A stretch of 64,000 nucleotides of DNA from Capitulum mitella (GCA_030062745.1 CP099843.1:23986122-24050121); one strand, 5' to 3'. Shown: positions 11,690-24,638, counted from the stretch's first letter. Numbers and translations: made by a program. The notes: generated by a model not told the origin, from the sequence alone.

Positions 11690-11975
11690 AAATGTGCTGC
11701 GATCTTGCGCCTAAAAGGGTCGAAGGATTGGCACAAGCCTCGCACCGTTCGAAAGGTCTTGCACTCTACCAGTGTATGAGCTACTTTTTGTCGCAGTACG
11801 GCCTGTCGTCGGCTCGTGATGCACGCTTCGGGGAAGATTTTCAGACCGCAGGAATAGCATGTAAAACAGGAAACCGAACAACGTCAAACATCGTCTCAAT
11901 TCGGGTTAGTTTTCCCTGCGACCGTGGGTCGGATTGACTCGAAAAACGTCAACTCGGTACGGTAATTTAACTAAA
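11690..11975 (+). repeat. Diverged direct repeat, copy 1 (partner 13055-13583)
   Basis: Blocks such as GGATTGGCAC, CCGAAAGGTCT/TCGAAAGGTCT, GTCGCAGTACGG/GTCGCGCTGCGG and the end block around GTCGGATTGACTCGAAAA recur in order at 13055-13230 and 13486-13583. This is therefore one old repeat in two copies. It carries no gene that I recognise. Confidence 0.6.
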
Positions 11976-13054
11976 AGACGCATGGCGCGCAACACGTTTC
12001 AAAGCCGGCACCGCTTTCCGCAAAAAGTTATCGCTTGCCGGCAGCAGTCTCTGACCAGTTAACATTCCAAAAATTAACTTAAATAAGCTAAATGACACAA
12101 GCGTGTCCCTGTATCTGAAATTCGTTTGGCAAAGATGCCAATTTCTCACTTTCAAAGCGGTCTCTGTTCCAAAGCTGTATCGGCAAGACAAGGTCGGGGA
12201 GATTCGAAATGGGCATCGCCTCGAAGAAAACCGGACGCCCAATTGTACAGCATGGTGCATGCGCAACAACACATAGCACATGTCAAGTTTAGGGGATTAA
12301 AGACCAAAATGGGCTTCTGTAGCGTTTTCCCATTCTAGCGTAAAGGTCTAGAGACGGATCTGACCTATCATTAAGAAGACCACTGCATCGTCGTGGGAAT
12401 GCGTTGGGATCAGGCATCAGATTGTGCATTGCACGTGGTACCCACCACGCACAGAAGTATAATTCACATCTGTAACGTGGTCCACACTCATTAGTGGCTT
12501 TTATGCCTCAAGTCAACTGCGGTGCAGGTATAAAAGCAAACGAAATCAAAACATGCACATTGCATACAGAAAATACACCAACGTTGGCAGGATGTCACAG
12601 AACGTCGTGCCAGCCTAGTAGGGTGCTCGGTCCCGGTTGAGATACCATTGTCTCGTGGCGTGGGCAAAACTCTTCCATCGGAAAGGTGTAAGCTCATTGG
12701 GGAGCTGGTTATACATTGCTGGCGCTCTTGGGGAAAATCCCCTCTTCCCTGCCTCCGTCCTAAAACGTAAGACATGCAACAAGTTGTCCTCCCTGGTGGT
12801 CCGTTCTCCTACTGCTCTGTTCGCGCACAGGAGGTGTTACGTGTTGTTATTTGTTTTTACGTGTTGCTAATACTCGTTGCTTATATTTCCCAAAACTTAC
12901 GATTGCATCCAAAAATCGAAGTGACTCACGACTGGTATCAATGTAAACTGCAGAGTGCAGAGGACAGCAGAAACCTTGCTTGACGAAGTAAGCGGTGAGC
13001 CCTCGTCTAGATACCAGTTATGTTAAGTGGTTCTATTTGCCTGTCGTGAAATCT

Positions 13055-13583
13055 TCTCTGCGATCCAAGACCCAAACGAGTCGATGGATTGGCACGTGCT
13101 GCGCACCTGCCGAAAGGTCTCGCGCATTAACTGTGCGTCGCTGATTTCCGTCGCGCTGCGGTCCGTCGCTGCTGCGTGCTGTCCGCTTCAAGGGAGATTT
13201 TGGCTCAGAAATACGACGCAAAATCAAGCACGTGGTTGGTATTTTCCTCCAAAAGGGGTGGGTCAAATGTCAAATTTTGTTATATGCCACTGGCATATGC
13301 CAAAAGTTATGGGAAAAAGCAGCAGTAACTGGTCTGATATTAAACGCAGGGAAAAACATATAATGTTTGCTTTCGCATTACATGCATGACCACTTTTCTG
13401 TATTCCTGCAAAATCGCCAAATATCTAGTGCAGACCGCTTGGCATGGGAGCATGGGACCCAAGCCTCTCCCCCCTGGCTACGTACCTGAGTAAAATGGAA
13501 CACCGAATAGCGTCAAAGATCGCCTCTGTTCCGGCAAGTTGTCCTCGGTAGCCATGGGTGGGATCTGCTCGAAACGCGTTGCC
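13055..13583 (+). repeat. Diverged direct repeat, copy 2, interrupted
   Basis: This is the same block order as 11690-11975, but the middle (about 13231-13485) holds unrelated sequence ending in CCCCTGGCTACG, a motif also seen at 31180. The family A element has inserted into its right side at TTAA (13584). The flank after the element resumes similarity to the sequence following copy 1. Confidence 0.55.
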
Positions 13584-14801
13584 TTAACCCTATTCCCGGA
13601 CGGCTAGACGGTATGGCCGATTCCCGGCAGGGGGGGATTCGCCCCCCCCCCTGAGATCTCGAGAACTACTTGTCCGATTTCATCGCAACAAACGGCAATC
13701 GATTTGCCGTCACGTGAACTACATTTTTATAAAACGAAATTTTCAAAATTTTGAAATTTGTGGATACAGAGGGGCAAAAATGTCAAAATGGGGGGTACTT
13801 TTGGACTTCTTATAACTCCGTTGTTTATGGACCGATTTCGATGAAACTGGCATGAATCGAGAGAATATGGATAGGGCTTTTACCATGGGTACACAAATCT
13901 GAAATTTTGAGAAAATTCATGGGCGTTCACAGGGTTTCAAAAATAGGAGGATTAGTTTTCTAACAACTGGATGAACAAAAAAGGCAGACACCCTTTTTTG
14001 ACTTCTGCTAGTCATGTTATACTAAAGAAGTACAAATCGCATTGCAATGTTTGTATAATGTTAGCATAGGCGGTGCCAGAGACATGAAAAAGGGGGAACT
14101 GTCATGGTCACACGTTTCTCAGATCAACTTGTGACCTTTGACCTTAAATGACCTCCAGTGACCTTGGGGTCACTTGGAATGATCTCCTATGCATTTAATA
14201 TTATTTTAAACGTTTTCAATCGTTTGAATTCACTCTATTTCAAAAATTTCATTTTATGGCTATTGCGATATAGGGTACGCGCACTGACATTTTTGGTCAT
14301 AGCTCCGTGACCCGACCTGATATCAAGCTGAAACTTGGTACACAAGTAGAAAACACCCTTTTACGTCATATGTATTCCGGGTTTGGCATTTGAAAAAACG
14401 GCGCCGAAATTATTGCGAAAAAACAAATTTTAACTTTTGACCTTGACCTGACCTTTTAAAATGACCTCAGGTGAACAAAATTTTATCTGCACATGGCCCA
14501 ACTATTTAGCTATACATCCATATACAGTTTTAAGTTCTATCTTAAAAACTCTGCTTTTGGCAGACATTTTCCTTTTACCCTTAACATGGCCAAAAATGAG
14601 ATGAGGTGCCTCCCAAAAACGTTGCCTGACTCCGCCCCTGAGCAAAGAAGAATTTTGAAATTTTGTCACGGCACGTAGAAGGAATAGCTAGGAAAAGCGA
14701 TCAAGTTTCGTGAAGCTGCGTTAAAAAGCCTGGAATTGGCAAGCAAAAAACCAGAGGGGGGGCGGATTCCGCCCCCCCCCCCCTGCCGGGAATAGGGTTA
14801 A
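13584..14801 (-). mobile_element. Family A piggyBac-like MITE, copy 2 (inverted)
   Basis: TTAA occurs at 13584-13587 and 14798-14801, with TIRs starting CCCTATTCCCGG. The sequence is the reverse complement of copy 1 at 4451-5656 with few differences apart from longer G/C runs at the hairpins. No transposase frame is present, so it is non-autonomous. The close similarity of the copies implies fairly recent mobilisation. The DR1-type motif is retained on the opposite strand (TGACCTTTGACCT, 14132-14144). Confidence 0.85.
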
Positions 14802-15284
14802 AACGCAAATTAAATCGCCTGGCTAACACCACGCGTCAATGCGCACGCCACGTACAAGCGGTGCCGTTATGAAAACCTGGTTCTGAGCACTTTCGATGTG
14901 TAACGGGCCTTCAGCAAAAAGGCCGGAGTGATCAAGAGATCGCAGCGACCTGGAGAAGGCACTACGCTATTACTCAGTTTGTAACCACGTCTTTCGTTTG
15001 CACAAAGAGATCAACGACTCTGGCCCGCGGCGTGCGCGCCACGCCGCCTGGAAGGGGAACATGATCCCATTCTCGACTCCCTCACTGATTCCACTTCAAC
15101 AATGTACAGGCCATGAGCTTCTTGCAATGAAAATTGCGCCAAAGTGTAGTCCGTTCTTGTTTGCCCCATATCCACCCAAAGCACGATCGTATTTTCTCGT
15201 GGTTCGACCATAATCATTTTTCCGGTGAATCTTTCACGACTTACCTTTTTTTTACTTTTACCGTGTCCATTACCCTCGTGCGTA
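14802..15284. other. Unannotated sequence
   Basis: This is flanking sequence between the family A copy and an old family A relic. No gene was seen. Confidence 0.4.
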
Positions 15285-15720
15285 TTTCCGTGTGGGAGGG
15301 GGGAGGGTATTCGATCCCATTACGAAATCTCGAGAATACCCATCCGATTTCACCGTAAAAAACGACAGTCGATTAAGCATGACGTCAAGTACATTGTCGT
15401 CGAAAGACGTTGTTAAAATTTTGAACGGGACGGATACAAGGGGTGGCAAAAAAGTTGGAAAACGTGCTATCTTTACTTGTAACTCCGATATTTATGGACC
15501 GATCTGCATGCATTTAGCATGAATCAAGAGCTAATCAACTGGGCTTTCTCTTTGGCTTATATGTTCGGAATTTTGAGAACATTCCTATGCTTCCACGGTG
15601 CTTAAAAACAGGAAGAATATTTTCTAAGAACGTGAGTAACATAACACTTCCAAACCTTGTTTCAACTTTGACTAGTCATTTTAGACTTAAAAAGTGCGAA
15701 TCATGTCACATAAGAGTTTG
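15285..15720 (-). mobile_element. Old truncated family A relic
   Basis: From the G-run at 15293-15305 onward, the sequence follows copy 2 (13640-14060) block by block. Shared blocks include TCTCGAGAA, CCGATTTCA, TTTATGGACCGAT, CATGAATC, GGAATTTTGAGAA and GACTAGTCAT. Identity is far lower than between copies 1 and 2 (about 65-70% by eye), and only one half of the element remains. It shows that the family has a long history at this locus. Confidence 0.6.
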
Positions 15721-17055
15721 GCGGAGTGATTAAGATGACGTGTTGGCACTACGGATGAAGGAATTTTTCGAACTATTGCCCTCGTCTTGTGTGTTATTAT
15801 TTACACGTTGTTTCGGCCAGTTAGTTCTTCGGCCGTCGTCAGGTGTTAATTCGGCGTGAGAAAGGGATATATCAAGCACTTCACAAACTGTATCATAGCA
15901 TATTTTTGTTTCGAAAAAATGCGTTGCGGTAAGAAATGGAAGTAAACCCAAATTACATCATTTGCAATTACAAAATGTACTTGTGCTAGGTGGCTTACCT
16001 ATTTCTGTTCGGACCTCAGAACAAAAAATCAACGATACACTTTAACTTATCCGGCGGCTCGCCACTTCTGCCTGGAACGCATCACGAAGAGACATGCTAC
16101 CTGAACAGTGTGAAGTACACTACGCGTACGCACCAGCCAACTAACCCAGTTAACTCGCGGACTAAAATGTCCATTGTGTATGTGCTCAGACGTGTTCGTC
16201 TCGCTCGCTTGAAAGTGGACGCATGTTTGCATTTACGTGCGTGCACATGTTCGGTGGCAGTAGCTTTGTCCGGCGCATCGAACATCCTGGCAGTTGAGCA
16301 GCCCGAACCCTTAGCCGATCAACGCGGTAGACGACATACTTCGAGCGCCTAGACTGGTTCGTACTTCAGTACTACGGCCAGAGGCGTCACGCACACCGAA
16401 CACTCGGTTCTCCGCCCCGTCTACTGGAACGTGGCTGACAGTGGCTCTCCTCGCACAGATACAGCTGGCTGCGCAGCTGGGCAAATATCGGTCAGTCGTT
16501 GAAAATGAAGTCTTTCCGGGTCGATCGCAAATGTTCCATGCGAATGGGAACTGGTCCAGGGCCCCTCTCATCACGTGACTCACATGCTAGCCGTCAAATG
16601 TTAAAAAACTCCGCAAAGGTCCGCCCTTGTTTGCAACGCGTAACGTCCCGCGGTGTGCACCCTACGACCGTCCACTTGTGACGGTGAACAATGTTCGGCA
16701 AATATGTAGTGTCCAGCGGGGCATGTAGAACAGCGTTCCCATCCCGACCTGGGGGCGACTCTGTCAATTCTATGAACAATTTTAACTTTAGTTCCATGTG
16801 CTGCATAGGAAGAAATTGTCGAAATATGGCTCTGGCCCTGCAACTTCGAAAACGCCGTTATGCCGATTGTGCGTGGCGAGAAGCTGCTTTCCCAGGGAGT
16901 TCACTCGCGTTTCAAACAAAAAAAGTGGAAAATACACGGTCGATTACCTGAGTGCGACCTTCCACCTGGTCGCAGCTGTCGGCCCAATCCAATCCGAGAC
17001 GGCAGAACACGTTCGTATCTCACCTGAGGTGTGCATACACGGCGCATCGTGAGGT
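15721..17055. other. Unannotated sequence
   Basis: No exon or element was recognised on either strand. Open frames are short and lack motifs. Confidence 0.35.
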
Positions 17056-17059
17056 CGCC

Positions 17060-17205
17060 TGCGCCTGCCGCTCCGCCTGCGCAGGCTGCGTCAGCGTAGC
17101 TCCTGCGCCAACCGCGCCCGCCGTTCAGCCTGCCCAGGCGGGATAGCGGAGCTCCTGCCCCGTCCGCGCCTGCCGCTCAGCTTGCACGGACGGTACGGCG
17201 TGCAA
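17060..17205. repeat. Short GC-rich tandem repeat, about 52-bp unit
   Basis: About 2.7 imperfect units start GCGCCTGCCGCT..GCCTGC and contain GCGGAGCTCCTGC or AGCGTAGCTCCTGC. The unit is recognisable at 17060, about 17113 and about 17165. Confidence 0.6.
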
Positions 17206-18019
17206 ACGTGAGACCCGTCCTCACCTCCGGCCTCTGAAGCGGCCGGGCCCCACACCTCCGGAGACGTCCGCAGCCGGCGACGCGCAGCTTTCGACTGTCG
17301 TCTCGCCGTAAAAAGTGGGTCAAATGGTCGCGGAGCGTCTGCGCTGCTTTCGTCGGCCGGCCTGACGAGTTTGGCCCGTCCCTCCCGGCCAGGAACGGTC
17401 AGCCGCCGACGCGCCAGGACTGACTAGAGCGGGTGTGAGGTGGCCGGGCGCCGTCTCATGGATCGTATGCCTCACGCCGCCGCTGGCACCATCACCGACG
17501 TCACGTCCCCGACTTGTCCGTGACGACGTCCTGTCGGAAACGCGAGGAACTTGGCTATGGATTGTGCTGCTTCGACGCTTCTGTGCTACAGGCACCGTGT
17601 GCACGCGTATTTTAGGGTATGCATGGCTTGAGTCGGACGTCGTGGAATTGTTATGAAGGGCCGTATGATATACGACGAATAATTTCCGGTAACTGAAGTA
17701 TGTCTTAGATATAAAGTACTTTGCTTTCGCTCCGAATTCATTTAAAATCAACTTAAGTTCAATTTAACATTTTAGATTTAAATCAAATTCAGATTCATAA
17801 AAAGTGAGCGAGTGGAGCGGAGGAATGCTGTCAGACAATCGACAGAGACCAAAGTTCTGAATCCTTGCTTGCTTGAATGCTTTTCCTAAGTATGCGTGCT
17901 GAATAAGAATGCTTCACACGCATGCTTGCTGTTGTTCGGATGTTTCATGTAAGTGGAGTTCACAGATTACTTCTGAATTACGCTTCCTTATCAACAGGCT
18001 TCGTGAGCAGGGAATTAGT

Positions 18020-18550
18020 TTAAATCTGCTCGGTATTTTACAAATTTGCAAAAACGGACTTGTTATGGTGTCACCCGCGAAATAAGCGCCTCTGTCAGGG
18101 GCTGTTTGCGGGTCGTCTCGCCATTAGGATTTCACTTCATTTCGTGTTAGTTTCTTTATTGCTCTTCTTATGACAGGACAATGGATTTTTTACCTATACC
18201 GGAATGGTAAGCAGACTCTCAGGAACATTATAAGAGGCATTTGTTTAATGTCAACCGAAAGACGTACCCGCATTTTTGATTAACTTTACTCTTGCAGGTG
18301 CTGTTTGACTGGCTTAAAAGGTTTAAACTTACTCAGTACCTTGCAAATTAGTAGAACTGCCCTTTTGATGGTGTATCATTTGCGTAACAAACTACTCTGC
18401 CTGGCGCCGTCTACGGGTCGCCATGCCATGGGGATTTCACCATATTTGGGGGCTATTTTCTTTGCTGCTCGTTCCCTGATACTGTTATGGATCTTATAGC
18501 TCCAACGCGCTGTTCGGCAGACTTTCAGGAACATGTAACTTGGGGCATTT
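18020..18550. repeat. Ancient tandem duplication, about 300-bp unit
   Basis: Two adjacent segments (about 18020-18245 and 18310-18550) share ordered blocks. These are TTTAAA..TACTCAGTAC/TGCTCGGTAT, GGGTCG(T/C)C..GCCAT, GATTTCA, CTTTGCTGCTC/CTTTATTGCTC and CAGGAACAT. Identity is roughly 60-65% by eye, so the duplication is old. Confidence 0.5.
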
Positions 18551-18559
18551 TTTTCTTTG

Positions 18560-20130
18560 GCCGGTGTCACTTTTTTCTCGGAGCGGCGCCCATTCAGCAA
18601 ATTCGACGGCGAGCGACAGAATACCGTACCGCCCCCGCTCCCAAGTCTCGCGATCCTGCAGCCCTGCCGCGCTTCCGAAGTAAAAACTTCGAAGAAATCG
18701 CTTCCTCACGTTGGCTGCCCCCAGCTTGACGGATCTGGTCCCGTGTGAACGGAAACTGGCGTGGTACGTGACGGACCGCTGTGCGTGCATCAAACAGCAG
18801 AACAAGTCGTCGTGCCGGAGTAGGCAGGGTCTGTTCGGTTCCAGGCATGCCATCCTGAACAGACCGCCATGGTATTTTCACCGCCTCCAGTAGAGCGGCG
18901 GCCCACCTCCGACTCGACGCCACCTGATGCGGCAATACCCCAGCCGAGAACACGTCTATCCGGAGCGGACCGACCGCGCCCCGCACCAAAGTCCGTTACA
19001 GAACAGCGAGATGACACGACAACCTGTCCAGGCAGCTGACGGGCCCACGCCACGCCCACGGGAAGACGACTGACCGCACCAGGGCGGGAGGTAAGAGCAG
19101 CTAAAAGAGGAAGACGGGGGATTCAGGACGCTTCCGGCACTGGCCTTCACGCAGCATGCAAACGACAGTCTCAGGCAGCGGTCTGGGCCCGGTAGTCTCC
19201 GGACTTTCCAGGTCTTCAAACAACGTCAGCATCGAGGCGGAGTGCCATACGCAGGCGCCAGCCGCAGCTACAGTCACCGCATCATCTGCAGTGAGTGGTC
19301 ACGGAGGCATCCTGGCCGCCCCTCTCCGCCTGTCCAAAACCCTGCCGCCGCCGTGCCGCCCTCAGAGAGACCCAAACGTGGCGGAAACGACCTGCTATTA
19401 CGGACGGCACATGCTGGCGGAGAAAGCGAGGGACAAATTTCACTTCGGATCGAGCGTTGTCCTGTCACCGTCGGTATGTTAGTGTGTCAGAATCACGCGA
19501 TGGAACGCCAGTCTGTCACAGTGAGAGCGTTAGGGTGACGCGAAAGAGCGCCATCCTGTCTCAAAATGTTAGGGTTCCAGCGTAACAAGACATTGTATGG
19601 TCAGAAATATGGATTTGAGTGTTAACTTTGTGTGTGAATATATTCGAAATGGATAAACGTCTTTTTATTGGAATGGGCGCGAGTAAGGTGATGAGCACTG
19701 GATGGCATTGACGCAAAGTCCTGAAGCTGCACTGCAATGACATCGGCGAAGATAATCAATGACGCAAAGCTGGTAAGCAGAATTTTCCGATCAGATTGCT
19801 GTCTGGCTTACGCTCAGCAGTAAGTAAATAATCCGGTCAGAATTGCGTTAGCCCGCCAAAATTAGGTCAGAACGTGGCATCGATAACACAATTTAGTTTG
19901 CTATCAACAGTACTCGCCCCCCACCCCGCTCCCCAGTTCTGCCTATGCAGACTGGTGAGTACAGGAACGTAGGAGGTTGAGCGAGACCCTGGTCAATTAT
20001 CGAACCCGCTGGTACGTAGGGGAACGTCGACGATTACCCAAGACTCTGCCAGCGCCCCGTCAGATTAATCGTGCCGCCGCAGTGGTGCGAAGGCCCGCCA
20101 TGTGAGCCGGTCCGTTCTGGCCAGAACTGA
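18560..20130. other. Unannotated GC-rich sequence
   Basis: This is CpG-rich sequence with several overlapping open frames on both strands. None has a recognisable domain or sensible splice borders. No gene is supported. Confidence 0.35.
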
Positions 20131-20139
20131 ACAACTTCG

Positions 20140-20211
20140 GTGACGGTCGCCGGTTCGGTGACGGTTCGGTGACCGTCGGTCGACGGTCGCCGACCGACGG
20201 TCGTGCGCAGA
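20140..20211 (-). repeat. Family B-type terminus, isolated relic
   Basis: A palindromic tract built from CGGTGACGGTCG, CGACCGTC and CCGACCGACGG words. Its last 23 bases (20186-20208) are the exact reverse complement of 56893-56915 in family B copy 3 and resemble the right end of family B copy 2 (50462-50484). No partner end was found nearby. Confidence 0.5.
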
Positions 20212-21770
20212 CGAACATGACCTCTTATGCCGGCATGTCACAACTGTATATTCTTTTTGGGGACCGCGTCCTACGTAAATCTAAATGACCCATGCTTTAC
20301 ATTCGCGAATATTATCTAAAAAAAGAAGAAACATGTTCGCGCCATAGCTCAAAGACGCGAAAACATGCATGCAAAGGTTTACTTATGACGTGGTATCTCC
20401 ATGGTCTGAGTTAGTATAGACATGGTTTTTATGTTACAATATGTAAAACTGATTGATCAACAATTGCTGGAAGATTGGTTGGGTTATTTCCAGTGGTTCA
20501 GAAGTCACATTCGAAGGATCTTGGTTTGTCAAATCATTATGCCCGCGACCGAACGAACCACGACGACCACTACAAACCATTAGCCGAGGTCGCCATTAGG
20601 CGTGTGCTGGATCATTTGTAAAAATCTGGACTCGGTGTCGTCGATTTAGTCCCCAATTAACCGGCTCTGTAATGGATGGCATAGTCCAAACGGTAACTGC
20701 TTATTTTGCAAACTTGCATTTATTTTTATACTGTCGGCGACGCCCATCTGAGACATGCTGAATTTTATGCAGGCCTGGATATTTTTCAGTTAGTTACGGC
20801 TCTAAGCAGATTGGAGAGCCGTCACAGCTGCCGCGTCATGCTTCTCAGAGTCTGGCACCACAAAGAAACTCCGATGATCAGTTCCGCTGTAATGAAAAAT
20901 GGTGCAGCGTACACTGAATTCTGCCAATTATATTCTTGCGCCGCTCCTGAACAATGAAAGCGTAATGCTCAGCAAAGTCCACCACCAATTCTACCTCGTC
21001 ATCTGGGATTGAACCTTTCCGGCACTTAGAAGATTCTGAGAGTCGGTAACAAAAAGATGAATCGTGAGTGCTGAAATGGACTCATTGACACAGACTCGTC
21101 CATTGAAAGGACCGCATCAACAAGCGTGCATCTATCTACCGACATCCAGACATGTACCAGGATTCCGATGCAATGTAGGCTATCCTCTTTCTGCGTCAGA
21201 TTCTACGCCGACCAGGGTAAGTATTGCGTCATCTGGGCCGCGTTCGGAAACTAACTTGGTCACTTGTCAAGTAACCTCAGTGCACCAAAACATCATTGGG
21301 AGAGCAAAGTCGATTTTTCAACATGTATAAACGGAAAAGCAACCTTGCTACAAATCGCAGTAAGGAAATGAATGGTAACGTGAGTGATGTTGGAAAGTCT
21401 GTGAACGCAGCTCTGGACATTGTTTTGCTCGGAAGGGATACGGCCTTTCCGAGATGACGCAATGACAATCCCAGATCAACGAGGGTTTGAATGCAAGACG
21501 GGGATAACCTGCATTCCATCGGGACCCAGGTGCATGTCTGCCAACAACCATTTCTTGGAACGAGCTTCAGTCTCCAGCTTATCTTTTTTCCACCATGTTA
21601 TCCATAAAATCGTGAAAACCCTTCTCCCTAGGACAGTTCAGACACGCATGCAGAATACAGGAACAGGCGCGGTTGCACGCACCACAAACGCTTTTGTTCA
21701 TAAGTTCATAAATAATTGGACCCCTTACTCCAAGGGCTGAAACTTACAATCTGGAATTTCATCAGAGTTC

Positions 21771-21807
21771 CACACACACACACACACACATACGCACACA
21801 CACACTC
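21771..21807. repeat. (CA)n microsatellite
   Basis: CA repeats are interrupted by one TACG and followed by a C-run at 21822-21832. Confidence 0.95.
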
Positions 21808-22044
21808 ACCCATTAAGACCCCCCCCCCCCTCCAGCTCACACACTGGGTGTGTGTCACCGTTGCCGGCCAACACACAGCTGGCCATAACGGAGGATGCCC
21901 GTCGTTGTTAACTGTAGCAAATGTAGGGGGAGAGCTTTGGTGCAACCCCCTCGGGTTTTCCAGGGCCACAGAAAAACGGGGCGGGTTAGAGCGACGAAGC
22001 TTGTACCACCCTCGTGGACATTCGTTGCGGACATTTTGAAACAT

Positions 22045-23480
22045 TAAGTACGGGCCACTGACTTATAATGACATTTCTGGACCTCTGTAAGGTCAATTTT
22101 GTCCGAAATGCCGAGAAATCGCACATGACACGCACAAAAGCAAGAGACACTCATGACGCAAGTTGGAGTCATACTAACTGAAAACAGTCCACTCGATTAG
22201 TTCAACTAAGGTCGTGACCCTATTAAGCCACCCGAGGTCAATCACCTCGAGTGACTTGTAATGACTTTTTTAACTCGGGTCGACCCCAGAATATTCCGGG
22301 ACTCTGGTTTCGAATTTGGCATCCATTTCAAAGCATTCCGATTTATTTATGTTCATTTATGATCATTAGAGGGATTAGGATACCATCCCGTTCCAGACGG
22401 TCGTGGGATTTGATCTAGCCTGACTTGTGCCATTGACCGGAAGTAGCTCTGAAGGGCACCATTATATTTTTCAGGTTTCATTGAGTCCTATGCTTCTTCT
22501 CCACTTTCTCTTACTGTGGCTCTTTTTGTTCTGTGGCCCTCCGAACAAAACGCTGCGCAATTTTCGCTAATTTCGGATCATTGACCTGACCTTCGAGATC
22601 ATGGACTTAAAACCGCATACCGTTGGCCTTTGCTGATGACAACCAACACGAGTCTTTTTGTTTCGTGGCTTTAGCTCAATCAGGAGCTAATTGCCATGGA
22701 TAGATCTTACAACCCCATGCACCATAGAAGTTATCGAAATGCCGTACCTGGCGAGGGCTAAAAGACATGAAAACATGCTGAAAGGTGGATATTGATTTCA
22801 TGCATGTATTCCACATAACAAATGCTCTGAACGATACCCATATTGCTTATGTTTTGGAATAAATCGAAATTAGTAGGCATACATGCCAAATCAGTTCATG
22901 ACCCCCATTGTCTCCCGCCAGTGAGTTCCCATTTCACCATGAAATTTCGTCAATATGTCATCAGCAATGTAGCCTATTTTGTGTATCACTTTAAAATAAA
23001 TCGGAAATGGTAAAACGTGTTTGACCTTGATCTCAAAAAGGTTACGAAGTAAATTCTAAAAATTTGATCTGAAAAGATCAAGTTCTATAGAGAAATATTC
23101 CTTGTTTATCGTTCCTAGTAACATATCGTTCCTAGTAATACATCGTTTGTCCTTTTTCGATCACGGAGATACAGTAGCGTATAGAGTTGGCTGTCGGCCT
23201 TGACCTCACATCTTCAGTGACCCGTATCTCCAAACCAACTGACCTCACGATTTTATATATCCGCAGATCGAAATCGGGGCCCAGTATAACCAAGAGTACA
23301 AATTTTGAACGAATTCTGAGTTGATTTGGTAAACTTTTCTACCCTTACCTTCTTCATTTGTCATGGAATCACGCATATGTCAATTATATACATAACGTAA
23401 ATTTGCACTGACAAGTATCATGCTCATGACCACGTTAGCACTTACCAAAGCAAAAAAAAAACAGACAGAAGCAAAATAAA
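22045..23480. other. Half-site-rich non-coding sequence, possible old element
   Basis: No coding exon was seen. The segment has scattered AGGTCA/TGACCT words and a style of simple non-coding sequence like the interiors of families A and B. No termini or TTAA pair could be established, so it is left unclassified. Confidence 0.3.
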
Positions 23481-24585
23481 CACTTCGAAGCCTCGATTAC
23501 GTTTGCATATCCTTCAAGAGTTGAGTGCGTGTCAACTCAAACCAAATCCTAAACTAAATCAGCAATAGCCTTTTGAATTTTTTAACCTTTTAAATTTGAA
23601 AAAGTAAATTCAAGTTGCATCAGAGCTATCAACTTCTGTTTCGAATCTGATTCGAATCAGAGCAGCCCAAAACTTCTGTTTTGAATCTCCGTCAAAACAG
23701 AATCGGCGGGCATGACTAGTGATCCCGGGGGTTGGGGGAGGGAGGTTCAGATCCTCTCCCCCATTATTCAGGGATTTTAACATAAGCTTATGACAGTGGC
23801 TGGAAAAGCGGTCTGAAATCTTATGCGAACCCCCCCCCCCCATACTTTTCGGAAATCTCCAGCCACATCGGCGGGTTTGGATTCAGATCCTACACGACCC
23901 CCGAACATCTGCGTCAGCGCGACACGTTTGCCAGTCCGACTGGCGGCGTCCAGGCGCAGCGGTCGGCGACCGGAGCGGTCACGGCCGCCGGCATCCGGCC
24001 GCCGGCCCCAGCTAACGGACCGCGTAGCAGGACCAGCGGCCCGTAGCGAGCGCCGTGAACGGTTAGTGCCCGAACTGTGGCACGCGCGTGAGCTGGGCGC
24101 GTCTCTCACGCGTTCAGACGCGTCGTGCTGAGCGGTGTCGGTGGTTTCAGCGCGTCAGCTGTGTCCGCTGCTTTGGCACGAAATACAAGAAGTGCCATAG
24201 GGTCGGTGATGACAAGGCGTCGGCAAATGTCTCGGAGTGAGGGCGCAGCCACTCTACGGGCGGCGCGGAATACCTTTTTAAGATAAGAGTGCCCATGTCT
24301 GTTACAAGGGCGCACGACGTCACATGAGCGCTCTTTGATGATAGGATGATACGATAGTGTCCATGACCAAAATTCGTCCGTGAATGGCTTTCATGCTCTT
24401 ACCCTGCCTTTGGCACGCATGGACGCCAAATCCCGCGGATGGTTGGGCGAAAATACACACCGAAACCCTTGAAACCCTTGGCGCCCAAAACACTTCTAGA
24501 GCGCAGGGGGTTACCCCTCACCCCCTCCCCGGACTGTCCCTGACCCCAGCTAGGACCAGTTCGCAGCTATGTACCAGAAGTTCCT

Positions 24586-24638
24586 AGCAAAGCACACTGT
24601 AGAGAAGTACGCCGTACTTCTCTACAGTGTGCTTTGCT
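24586..24638. repeat. Perfect 26-bp inverted repeat with a 1-base centre
   Basis: The left arm at 24586-24611 begins AGCAAAGCACACTG. The right arm at 24613-24638 is its exact complement around a single C. CTAG lies just outside on each side. Such a perfect, nearly loopless palindrome is unstable in DNA, so it is either recent or an assembly fold-back artefact. Confidence 0.9.

Noticed and set aside
23800-24320. CpG-rich stretch as a coding exon
   Set aside because: Open frames exist on both strands but show no motif, splice border or homology that I recognise.
24586-24638. microRNA precursor
   Set aside because: A perfect 26-bp stem with a single-base loop cannot form a normal pre-miRNA loop.
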